Below are positions 23,178-33,846 of a stretch of DNA of 64,000 nucleotides, one piece after another. The DNA is from Lactifluus volemus (taxonomy: Eukaryota; Basidiomycota; Agaricomycetes; Russulales; Russulaceae). Under the pieces are notes generated by a model. That model saw nothing but the letters and a program-made list of their open reading frames with translations. It was not told where the DNA came from and made no database searches. Each line of letters begins with the position of its first letter. The first letter of the stretch is position 1. Position numbers and translations under genes: made by a program. The DNA lies in assembly GCA_022376515.1 (NCBI GenBank), contig WTXI01000094.1:62001-126000 (forward strand), read 5' to 3'.

Positions 23178-26100
23178 ATGCCGCCTATTAGATCGGCTCG
23201 CAAACCGGCTCAGATTGACATTGCAAAGAGTGTGCGTGCTAGTGTCGTCGATCCTTGCAGCGTCTCGTCCAACTTCGTGGGTGGAAACAAGCAACAAGAG
23301 ATAATAGAGATTCTAGAAACACAGGAACAGGAACGACGCTCCCCTCCCTCCCCAGATAGTCCCATTCCGTGCCCAAATGCACAAAATCAGTGCGACACAA
23401 TGAATTCTTCTAAGGCATCTGGTACATCACGACCCTCAGTTTGCAGATCGCCCGCGCCATTCCCACTTCCCATCCCACTGTTGGCAGTGCAAGTGCCGCA
23501 CACAAAGTCCCCCCAGCCTAGTCCATCACGTAGAGATCAAGAAACACAAACAGATTTTCCCGATCCCAGAATCTCGCGTAGATTGCATGCCCCACATCGT
23601 CGTTCCCGCACCTCATGCAGAGTCCAGGCCTCTCATGGCTTTCATTCTCATTCCAATATGTGCTGCGTGGCGCATGCAGATACGGTACACGCTTCACACA
23701 CTGTGCATCCGAATCACTGCACATTATACACGATACATGCATCACACCAAGTGCATACGATTCCATGTACATTGTGCACGCCGCGCCAAGTGCATCCAAT
23801 TCCTTGCACATTGTGCACGCCGCACACTTCACACAATGTGCACCGTGCACATTCTGTCCCTACCCCTCTGCCGGCCACACTAGAGCCGTCGCAAATAACT
23901 ATCAACGGCCGAAGCCTGGCACAGATCATTCAAGAAGCGCAAGAAAACAGTGTGAGGGAGGCGATGGATCGCGTCGCCAATAAGATGGATGAAATATTTC
24001 AATATTCTGACTCTGAGATCGGTATGGCTAATTCATACACTATATGCACCTACTGACTTCCGCGGACCTCAGATGATTTGTACGAAGACATTGGGATATG
24101 AATTTAGTGTACAAGCTCGTTCCTTCGCCGTTAAGTCGTATGCCTTAGTATAAATCGTCTCTCCGTAACGCATAAAACATGCACCGTTTCAAATCATTGT
24201 GTAGTAGTACTTAGAATCAAATCAAATCGTATTGAATGTGTTCTCAAACGTACAGATATGTCGTGCTTACAGAACGCGCTTCAAGAACACTGTCTTCCAA
24301 TTACGGGTTATGGAATGCAAATAAATGCATCCCCACTTTTTTTTGTTACACTTTCACGTCCCCACTTTAGCCAAGCCCCAATGGATTTGTACGCATCCTC
24401 GCAGTGCGATCTAGACTCTTTCCCATCGCGAGGTCTCTCCCATCTTGCTATGCCAGGCCGCACGTCTGGTAATGTCTTCAGAGGCTTCGGACACAATCGC
24501 TCTCTATCTGTAGAGTCTCTGGACACACCCCCCACCCCCCCACTCTATAGCGGTCACTCGGCGCATTCACAACGTAGAGGGTACACTCATGAGTTGGATC
24601 AGGACTCATTTACGCTTGTAAGTGTAGATATATGCGCGTTTCCATTAATATTCATTGACAAATTCTGTGCACGTATGTAGGGGAGCCCATTCCAGTCGAG
24701 GGTACACAAGGACTCGGATGTACTTGCGGATGCCACACACAAGGACCTCGTGGCGGTCAGAAATCCCGCCTACCTATATCTTTGGAGCCAATGCCAAGAG
24801 CATAAGGCGCGCGCAGACACTTCTGAGTAAGTTATACAAATTATACGCTCATATTCTCATTTTACAACGTTATATACTCCAGGAAACTATTCAAGGACCT
24901 TTTAGATGCTATGCGCCAAGGGGGGAAGACGGTGCACATCGACCAGACTGTCGACGCTCAAACGCCTGTGCCTCCACCGACCAAGCCACCGATGCAAAGG
25001 AAGGACTACCCAAAGATCGACTTCTGGTACCTCAAACAGTACAAGGCTCTAAAAGACGAAAAACCCAAAGGTGGCCGAGGTCGCAATATTGAGGGTGAGA
25101 ACGTCATGTTCAGGTTCCTTCAGGATGAGACAGGGCGGGTCCTGGAGGGGAAAGAAGTGGATGCCATTCGCGAGGCCAGCCGACATTTCTGGCGCGTCCT
25201 CTACCAGGACTACGACGGTAATCTCGGATGCCCATGGCGAGAGGTGGACGCCAGAGCACAGTTACGATTCTACGAGGAGATCGAAGAGCAATACCCCCTC
25301 CTCAAATTCTGCGAAGGCCATTGGAAGGCCAGGTCTATATGCACCAATGGGTATTCGCAGTGGCACAGCACGTACTCGAAGAAACAGATCTCTATCAAAT
25401 GCAACTCGGAAGAAGCTACATTGTCAGATAGCGATAGCCAAGCTGTGTGTCCAGCAAAGCGGTCATCTGAGGCACCACCTCGAGCGAACTCAAACAAGAG
25501 GGCGAGAAGTAAGTCATCGAAGCATACCATATATTTATTCTGAACCGTTCCAGGAGCTACAAGGGCGCCAGATGGTCCTGAACCTCGCCCACACACTGGC
25601 AGTGCGCCCCTCCTCCTGCTTTCATTTGAAAACCTGCACTGATGTTACCTTCGCTGCATCTTCTCAGCCCATCCATCTCCAACACATACTCCTGAGGTGG
25701 AAATCAGCGACGCAGCACGCACACAATATGCTCAGAGTGTGTGCTCCGAGTCCCCCCAACCCCCCACGGCCCCTGAGGTGGAAATCGGCGACGCGGCACG
25801 CACACAATATGCTCAGAGTATGCGCTTCGAGTCCCCTCAACCCCCCACGGCCCCTGAGGTGGAAATCAGCGATGCGGCACACATAAATGCTCCTCGGAGT
25901 GTGCACTCCGAGTCCCCCCAACCCCCCACAGCCCCTGAGGTGGAAATCGGCGACGCGGCACACATAAATGCTCCTCGGAGTGTGCACTCCGAGTCCCCCC
26001 AACCCCCCACAGCTCCTGAGTTGGAAAACAGCGACACAGCACAGACAAGCAGCTGTGAAAACGCACAAAGCCAACGGCCTCTGGTGTGTTTTTGCTCCCT

Positions 26101-26956
26101 ATCTGCGCTTGTATACTAACATGTTATCATTGATATCCCGGAAGCGATTCGTCATCCGCCGACCACTGTAAGTTTCCTATCGCTTTATAGATCGTCTCAC
26201 GTACACGACCGACCAGCTCCTCCATCACTCGGAGTGCTACAAGCAGGCCTCTCGTAGTGCCTCGAACTATATCATCCACACAAGACAGTCAAAACGACGC
26301 TGCGGCGGCTTCAATAACTTGCACAGGGACAGAAGGTACATTCTTATAAGCTATCTCGCGATACTAGCACTCACAAAATTGTACGCACCAACGATAGCCA
26401 CTTCCAACGCTTCCGATAGTATTCACGGGACTAGATCAGCGACCAGATTGGATGCGCCAAATGGATCTGGGCCAATGACAGCGCCACAGCCCGACAACGG
26501 CGTTATCGGCACCACTAACCAATCCTCCGTGCCCGAGAAACAACATCAAAGGGCAAAGAAGGCGATCCCGATGCGCGCAAATAATTCCTTATCAGCGCGG
26601 TGAGTTCATCCGCCAGGCTCAATCAGCGTTTATATGATCACGCGCACAGGAATTTATTCGCTATCGATTACATCAAGCAGCATCCGAATATCACGCGAGA
26701 GGAGTTTGCCAACGTATGGGACAATCTGGAAGCAGATGTTCTTACGGCGAGTACTGTTTTCTTTATCGCGCTCGCAATATCTAATCAGATATACGACAGT
26801 GCTATAAACAGAAGGAACAAGAGGCTAAGAAGACGAAGAAGAACAAATCGAATTAAATTCAATACAGGTCTGTCCATTACGATCTCCCTCTATCGCATGA
26901 GACTAATTACACTCGTGTTTCTCGACTTTAGATGTCGACGGAAAGGCCAGGCGTGA
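23178..26956 (+). CDS. Multi-exon accessory gene of the Plavaka-type element (exon limits approximate)
   Basis: Several open segments on the transposase strand look like one spliced gene. 23178-24031 (MPPIRSARKPAQ...) is Ser/Pro-rich with a His/Cys repeat tract, ending in an amphipathic helix. About 24366-24617 is Ser/Gly/His-rich. About 24682-24830 follows. About 24880-25511 has a folded-looking, W/Y-rich domain (YPKIDFWYLKQY ... GYSQWHSTY), a type I associate with basidiomycete transposon accessory proteins. About 25690-26090 is an 81-bp repeat tract. About 26600-26860 (NLFAIDYIKQHPNITREEF) ends in a basic tail. Function unknown; a DNA-binding or transposition helper role is only a guess. 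Whether this is one gene or two is not settled. Confidence 0.45.
23690..23850 (+). repeat. TGCA-rich minisatellite in accessory coding region
   Basis: Diverged tandem units of about 39-48 bp built around GTGCAC, TTGTGCAC and CCAAGTGCAT, encoding repeats of the type HxxVHxIPCTLCTP. The DNA is strikingly rich in TGCA palindromes on both strands. Confidence 0.7.
25694..26017 (+). repeat. Four tandem 81-bp repeats (27-residue protein repeat)
   Basis: Unit starts at 25694, 25775, 25856 and 25937, each exactly 81 bp, with a degenerate fifth unit from 26018. Each unit opens GAGGTGGAAATC and encodes EVEI(S/G)DAA...ESPQPPTAP. Units 1-2 and 3-4 form two sub-types (RTQYAQS versus HINAPRS), suggesting stepwise duplication in pairs. 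Confidence 0.9.
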
Positions 26957-27316
26957 TGACTGTGATTAGATTCGATCGGATTCAACCGCGGGCTGAATAA
27001 AATCGATAGCTATAGATAATTCTTGATACGATTGCACTGTACAAAGAAATTAAATCAGGAACAATTCAATTCAATCTGATTCGAACGGTTAATCAATATA
27101 ATTCGATCCGATTCAAATTCGCGTAACGATTGTATTCAACTTGATTCAATCTGATTCAATCGCGCAATCAAACGAATTCGAATCCGATCCGATCTAATAT
27201 TCAATTAAATTCAGAAAACTGAAAATGTTTTCGATTTGTCCATTCAATTAAATCGCAAAAAGACTCATCCGTTGATAAAAATTGAATCAATTCAACTAGT
27301 TAAATTTACTTCGAAT

Positions 27317-27340
27317 TACTGTAAGTCATTTCTCGCTGGG
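27317..27340 (-). repeat. Right terminal inverted repeat of the Plavaka-type element
   Basis: Inverse of the left end. It abuts the second copy of the target duplication at 27341-27347. Confidence 0.85.
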
Positions 27341-28271
27341 AATGATGTCTCGACTGTAATAATAGCAGGGGTGTCAATCCGAGCCACGAGATCCTCAAAG
27401 TACTCGCTAGCACCGTGGAACTGCAAATGGGTGAGAGCGGGGAGGACAACGCGTGTCAATGAAGAAGGAGGTCCATTTGCTGGATCAGGACGAGAAGCTG
27501 GGGATTCGAATCCAATGTGAACGGATTTAAGCTTGGTCAACCCGGATAGGGCTGTGACCATAACTTCGGGTGAAATGTAACCGGTATTGGGTATATGAAT
27601 GACTTGAACTCCGACAAGATCGTGGCTAGATGGAAGAAATTTTGGTAGTGCTGGAAATGGAATACCAACCAAGCTGAGATGCTTGAGACGCGGGGCAGAT
27701 CCACCCAAAAAGGTATCACGAAGCACCGGTGTCGCTGACTTCGAAATATGAAGGCTAAGATGTGTCAAAACTAAATATGGCTTCTTCATCACTTTGTCGA
27801 GTCGCATCAATAGAGTATTTGTTATTTCGAGATCGATTTGGGACACGCGATCGCGATGCTCGAGTGCGGCAATAATGTTAGCTCCACTCTGAGGGAGTCG
27901 CGATCTCATATCCCGTATGACAATAGGAAAGCTGCGTGGCCAGACATCAAGCGTCTTCTTCACGGGTGTTTTCGCATTGCATACAAGTTGCAAGTCAAGA
28001 CGAAGCGGTGATTGAAATACAATGTATCTCCACTTTCCGCATACGTGAACCAGCACGTGCCACCACAGAAGGGAGAAGGGGATGTTGCAAGACGTTCGAT
28101 AGATGTCGAAGATGTCGAGGAGGACATTGTCAGGGAGGGATCTGATTGTCAGGCGTGGGAAAGAAGTCGGGTCTACTCGATCCAAGTGAGTGATTGCTTC
28201 AGCGGCGGCTTATGGTCATGAGACGTACCCGGTCGTTTTTGATTAATACTACGTGCCTTCCGATGACTCAT
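27341..28271 (-). pseudogene. F-box copy F, 5' part (split by transposon)
   Basis: Exons 28229..28271 (43 nt, MSHRKARSINQKRP) and 27341..28172 with a 56-nt phase-1 intron. It codes the F-box-like start SLPDNVLLDIFDI, TPVKKTLDVWP and the LRR-like body to TVETSF, where the Plavaka-type element begins. Read as it stands, translation would enter the element and stop after seven further residues. The upstream flank resembles that of B and E. No other damage was seen, so the transposon is the only visible lesion. Confidence 0.85.
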
Positions 28272-30083
28272 AATGACCTGTCCGTTCCCTAGTAACTCTC
28301 GTTCGTTGAGAGGATGGATATGTAATGGGCTACTAGTATCAACTGTGACTGCTAGTAGTAGTTCGAAATTCAACTTAGCAAGCACGAAGTTAGTTTAGAC
28401 TGCTATTGCAGTGAGGGATCTGGATTATGGACGTACCTGCAAGAAAGAGAACTCTTCGACAGAGGCGTTGACAGTTCACCTGAGAAACGTAGAAGGAGAG
28501 AGGCTATGCGGTTGAGGTCACAGTGTCGCACGATGCAGGTCACATGATGCACGTGTACCACAAGCACCCATAAAAATACCGTTATCCGATTTCTGGCAGC
28601 AGTAGAGGCCAACATCCACTTCAAGTATAAGTATAATACATCATTTACAAGTGTAACGGACGTATCGTACAAAGATATCCCCGTAAGAGGAACATTGAAG
28701 GCTTATGAGTTATGCCCAACAGCCATCTTTACGGCACAGGTGGAGGGATTGCGCTGTACGTACTCTCCCGAATACTAACATGTAATTCTGTCCACAAGCC
28801 GACACAAAATCAAATATTCTGAAGTACTCGCTGACTTGGACTCGCAGGAAATAAAGGTTGGTGCATCCCCAGTGCAGCCTGAGCGTTCAATTCTTGTCGG
28901 GACACATGACGGTGGTAGTCACGTAAGTGCTGGAATGATCATTATGAATTCGTCATTCAGGTCAGGCAGGATCATAAACTACCGTAGTACACCGGAGACA
29001 CAGGAAATCTGAGAGAGGTACTGTGGAGTACGGAGAAGGCGACTCACTCACCAACGTCTTGGCTGGTTTTCAGGAAGATACTACTGTTCGTGTGGCATTC
29101 TGCTCTTTCCGGGCACCGTTAGACTTCGTCCCTCGAGGCATGGTAGATATTCCACACGCTGGAATCAAAGAAGTTTCACTGTTTTAGGGAAGCAAGGGCA
29201 AGAGGTGTGACGATGAAGTGGTGAGAGGTCGTGTTGAGAGGGAAATGTTCCCACAGTCTCAGAAGCGAGGGAACACGTGATTACATTTCTACGACGACTA
29301 GCTACGATACTTACCTCCAGCCTCTTGACTCCATCCTCTGGGGATGCTTCTGCGCACGCATCAAAGTAACTTGATAAATTCCGGCTGAGCAGCATCCAGC
29401 CATGGTTGAACAGACTCGAGCCTCGAGCTTATCCAAGTTCCACGCTATATAGTCGCGTGCCAGTGGAATAGGACTTGTTTGGAGTTGACACTGAGTATAA
29501 GATTGTACAGTTTGTCATATGTCACCTGGTAATATTCTCATATGAACTGGGTTGAAAAAAGCGAGGTCCCACCTATCTGAGGGAACGTCGGTCCTGAAAA
29601 GATTGCTGACAGACCTTGGACGTATCAATCATATCTTTGTCGCCGAGCTTGTACACCTTGCCTCTGCAATACTAGACATTCAAGTTGCTACTCTACCACA
29701 TGCCAGCAGTAGCACTATAAAAAACGCGCAGGTTTATTTCGACCTAGGCATGAGCAACGCTGACCCAGGATACCACTACGCCTACTACGTATTGAGCAGC
29801 GACCGATGAATCGCGACGGTAGGGTCGACGGGGTTCGAGACTCTTGGTTCTAGTAAACATCGGTCCAACCCGAGCAGGTAAAGCCATGGAGAAGTAGAGT
29901 GATTATTCGTTTCGTGGGCTGGCCGACGTTATGAGGCAAGTCATGGAATGCATTACGTTATTGCCGAGAATTCGCAGCCTTTCGTTGGAACGTTCTGTTG
30001 ATGCCTTTTGTCACTGTGCACTCAATCAGCGTCGCCATTCCTGGAAGAACTTTCCTAATCTGTTTTGTCTCGAATGACAAAGT
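28272..30083. other. Upstream flank of copy F and decayed sequence
   Basis: About 28272-29460 matches the B/E-type flank. At about 29568-29826 there are ~260 extra bases relative to the paralogous flank at about 17919, suggesting a small insertion of unknown type with an ORF (29552-29809) that matches no family I know. The flank resumes at about 29830-29960. The array ends near 29960. Confidence 0.5.
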
Positions 30084-31716
30084 TCAAGGCGTGCCAACGA
30101 CTATGCGGGCTTGGCTCGTGGCTTTCGTTCGGTCGTCTGGCGCCCCGATTGAGGTAACATCCCAAGTGGATACCACAAGTTCTGCAGGCGACGGAGCCGC
30201 CTGAAACTTATGATTCGGATCTATGCTTGTTGATACGCGCGAAATCGAAGAATCTTGCTCGCGGAGGTTCAACACGAGACGGGATACGAGAGTGGTCGAG
30301 AGCCTGTACATCCAAGATCAAACATCAGGCTGGTCACACCAGAGGTGGTATCAAGACATACACGCTCGTTAAGGTTGCAGTCGAATTCTTCAGCAAAGGC
30401 TGTGTTTGACGGAAACGATGTGAGAAACGAGGCCCTGGCAACGACAAATGGCTGGTGACATACAGGGGAACACTAGTCCAGGCATAGTGTTAATATTTAG
30501 AAAGCTGTTAGATGCAATGGCGACGCACCCAAAGCATCAAGATATTTATTAGATTCATGATGAAGAGGACCCTTCAAAGAGATCGTCAACCCTTCGTCAA
30601 CAAGTTAATAGAATAGCCCGTACGAGAAGTACAGAGCACCTAAGATGATGATGAGGCTCCGTGGCGGAAGTAACTGAATCGACTCCGAGTCGACGCACCA
30701 TCACGAACAATCAAATCCAGTAGCCAAACGCCTCTCCCAACTGACAAGGCTTTGTACAGAGTAAGGGAGAATACCACGCTGTCAAAAATGAGTACGCCAG
30801 TCCATGCTAAAGCGCCATCTGTTTCATCGAGTTTTTCAGTTGGTGCCGTGGTGACTGTGACTCAGAGACTTACATAGACCCCTAAACACAAAGACGTCGT
30901 TGAGTCGTACCGATGTTGAATCATCAAGCAGGATAGGCTACGCACCCTATAAACGGGGTGAACTGGTTACATCCACGAATATCGGAAATGACGAGGATTT
31001 CTTCGCCTCCAACGCGAGGGGCAATGACCAGCATCACCTTCCCAAAAATGGTGATATGGATATGATGAACACAAACACTTGGAGATCTCGATGAGAAAGA
31101 CATACAGATGCATTGATAATTGCCCCGAAGCCAATCGTGAGGAGTAGTGATAGGATGCGGCGACTTCGGCTATACAATGCATACACGCGGACTAGGCATA
31201 GGACTTCGTGGGGGTCAGGACCAGTGAGACAGAATGAAGCTTCTTGGAACCTACGTCCAGCGATGATTTGCATGTTCACTACAAGGGTCTTGCGGAACGT
31301 ATGAAGATCATCACAGCTAAGTATACGATCTGACGAGCTTTCATCATGGGATGTGTACAGCAACTTACAGCTGTGCTCAGTCAATCTCAGCCAAACTTGA
31401 CACTTTTCAAGGTAAATGACGCACCGTAGGACTCCCTGAAAGGAAATACGATACTACAGTCGGGAGGTGGCCAATTACGGCGAGGTAGCGATTGAGAAGG
31501 CAGGCTGTCGTGAACCACCCTTGTTTGTTGTGTGGAGGCCAGAGGTATTGAATTTCCCGAGGTAATGTGAGCGCATATTCGTAATACAATATCGCTAGAA
31601 AGGGACAGGTGGGCATAAACACCCTGGGTTCGCCTTTGACGTGGACGAGTGGCAAGCTCACCTGCAGCTGAGATATTGCAGATGGAATTGAGGTATCTAG
31701 GATAAATACCAGTCAA
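30084..31716 (-). CDS. DUF6533-type multi-pass membrane protein (intron-rich, possibly damaged)
   Basis: Minus-strand segments in different frames match the order of a fungal DUF6533 protein. Near 31590-31420: ILYYEYALTLPREIQYLW...NRYLAVIGHLP. Near 31220-31130: LVRVYALYSRSRRILSLLL (hallmark RVYALY). Near 30815-30690: VLIFDSVVFSLTLYKAL...LLDLIVRDG. Near 30310-30090: STTLVSRLVLNLRE, then a stop at 30084. Several introns or frameshifts must be removed to join these; I could not fix the boundaries. These proteins have about seven membrane helices and no established function. It sits between the two F-box arms. Whether it is intact is unclear: one segment near 30600 (GALYFSYGLFY) runs into a stop. 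Confidence 0.6.
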
Positions 31717-33846
31717 CGAAGAGAGCGGGGAAAAGGACTCGGAGCTTGCAACTACTTACATATACTGCCCAGCGTGTGGGCCGAGATCTATGTTCACCAG
31801 GGACATAGCAGGCTCAATCTGCGAGTAAAGCGACGCTCACACTTTCCTTGGAGAGGCAAAGCTATAAGACCAGAGTGGGCTTTATATACCATATAAGCGT
31901 GGGGGGGCGTAGTAACCACCTATCTGCAGTATTTGACAACAACCCTGATGGAAACTTGAACGACAAAGTGCGCCCAAGACACCTGTCAAGGTAAAGGCCA
32001 GGTATTGGGCGCCGGTTAGATGAAATACATGATGGTGGCGACATGGTAGGGTCACTCTCGTAGACCATTTGTACCACGTCGTCCTGGTAAACCTCTCGAG
32101 TTTGAAATCTCGAGTTTGAAACAAAATTCAAGTTGCCAAGAGGTGATGCCAGTGGGACACAGAGCGGGGAAACACCGCAATCTGTGACCCTAAGACGTGA
32201 TTGGTGCATGATTCACTTTAACTTACCTGTTACTGGTCGCTGGAGACGTAGATCATTGCACTTCCAAGAAAGGATGACTTTGTCATCAGTCCTTATTCAG
32301 ATTGCCGCCGGCACCGCCATCCTAAACAGGACACAGCATAGGAACAGGCAGCATACATACACCTCGGAACGGTGGTTTTGGGCGATCATGGTCTCCGAGA
32401 TTAGGTTTGGGCAGTGGGTCTTTCACGAGTCGTTGCAGCGAACATGGAGCGACCATGGATTATCCACTGGCATGGAAAGTCCATCGATTGCCAAATGCTG
32501 CAATCAAGGGTCGGCTCTGTGGCGATAAGTAATTAGTAGTTGGCCTGACGACGGCCCGGAGCAACGAGCGATGCTCAGATATTTACCGTTGAACGTTTTG
32601 GACCGCTGGAGTTTGATGGTTCCTGGTTTTTTGCGGCATCATTGCCCCGGCTCACCGCTATCGTACCCCTCCAAAAGATCGGTTTCCGGTGTTCTTCCCG
32701 GAGGCTTACGTAATCATCGGCCCTGCTCTCGGTTGCGAGCACCGAGCCGCGGATGTGGCCAGTGGTTGTTTGTAAACTTGCAGCATCAATTAATTGTTAT
32801 GGCAAGTGTTATGGGGATAGCTGGATGACCACTCACTAGAGTATCCATCACGGTGTCGTCTAGCCCTTTACCAGGTCGAAAAATGAGGCGTTGTTGGGTT
32901 GTAAGTATGCAAATGGGTCAGGCTCAGGCTGTTCAAGCTTGACTCTGATGACCTCGGAGATTACAGTAGATCAAGACTCTTTTCTAAATACAGGCACAAC
33001 CAACTCGGAACTACTCCTGGTAGTACCCGGTGGGTCACCGACGGTGGTCACGCAGGCGTACCAGTTCTTTCGTGCATCAAAAATCAGGTTTCTATTGGAA
33101 ACGATTTGCGACAGTTCGAGTCTGGCATTGTCACATACGTTCGTGAAAAATAACTTCACGTCCGGTCCTTCGATTCGTATACGCAAAGCGAATTCGTGTC
33201 TCCAATTTCAGGCTGGCCATTCTGATCATCTGCCGTCAAGATCTTTCGGCTATGCGCGGCGCCGGCACGTAGTGCCAGGGATCGAGGCTTAACTATAGTC
33301 CTATTAGTCCCTTGGCAATAGGAAATATGTCGGATCAATTCCACCGCCACTATACGGTAGAAGCCCTCTACAAGGGTGCCTGTGAGCTCCACTTCATTCC
33401 AACCAACCTCCCGTCCACTAAATCCCTCTACCAAGATCACCTTTTGTCACCAAGTTGAACCCTTTAAGATTCATAAAAGGCGCCACAGGCCTGTGTGGGC
33501 TTGTGTACACCATCAAGGAGACGAGTTCACAGGTTCCTGAATACAAGCTTCCGTCGTGAATGTATGCGAGTTCTAGCCATGCCCAGAACTGAATTAGACA
33601 TAAACCCGCCAATGGATCAAGAGCACGTGATTGTATGTTTACGCGCAAAAGTGAATGGTTGTTACCAAAGATAGAACGTGGGTAAGGTTATTTTCTACAC
33701 TCCAACTTGATATTGGAATGTTAGCTGCCAGTGACCGCGGCTCGTTGTAAACGTCTGATTCGGTCCCATTACGCTATGCTTCTCCTCGCCTTTTTAAAGT
33801 TCTCTCTTTCCCCTCTCCTCCGCTTCTTCACTTACTCCCCATAACA
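31717..33846. other. Stretch without a recognisable gene; ends in the aldehyde dehydrogenase promoter
   Basis: Several ORFs of 60-130 codons exist on both strands (for example minus 33418-33648 and 33156-33440), but none matches a family I recognise and none overlaps convincingly in phase with a neighbour. It may be a decayed gene. The last ~70 bases before 33847 hold a TTTTTAAA box near 33791 and a long pyrimidine-rich run, typical of a strong fungal promoter and start region. Confidence 0.5.
33790..33846 (+). promoter_or_regulatory. Core promoter and CT-rich leader of the aldehyde dehydrogenase
   Basis: An A/T box (TTTTTAAAG) is followed by a CT-rich tract (TCTCTCTTTCCCCTCTCCTCC) and an ACA-ATG start context. 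CT-rich leaders commonly mark transcription starts of well-expressed fungal genes; the assignment is inferred from position. Confidence 0.55.

Larger units (their letters stand above)
19365..27340 (+). mobile_element. Plavaka-type DNA transposon inserted in F-box F
   Basis: About 7,976 bp. The left end begins CCCTACGAGAAATGACTTAC; the right end, read inverted, begins CCCAGCGAGAAATGACTTAC, so the inverted repeats are ~24 bp with two differences. Flanking duplications are AATGATG (7 bp), or GAATGATG (8 bp) if the last G belongs to the target. Both subterminal regions (about 19390-19600 and 26990-27310) are rich in ATTCAATT/AATTGAAT-like motifs. It carries a Plavaka/Tnp2 transposase and an accessory gene, both on plus. 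The near-matching ends and open transposase frame suggest a fairly recent insertion. Superfamily assignment rests on transposase motifs. Confidence 0.85.

Noticed and set aside
23518..23929. Minus-strand Cys-rich ORFs opposite the TGCA minisatellite
   Set aside because: TGCA-rich repeats are self-complementary, so open antisense frames are expected by composition.
23690..26017. CRISPR-like array
   Set aside because: The repeats are head-to-tail coding minisatellites without unique spacers, in a eukaryotic context.
25664..26074. Minus-strand 136-codon repeat ORF opposite the 81-bp repeats
   Set aside because: 81 is divisible by 3, so any frame open in one unit stays open in all; the plus-strand frame is continuous with the accessory gene.
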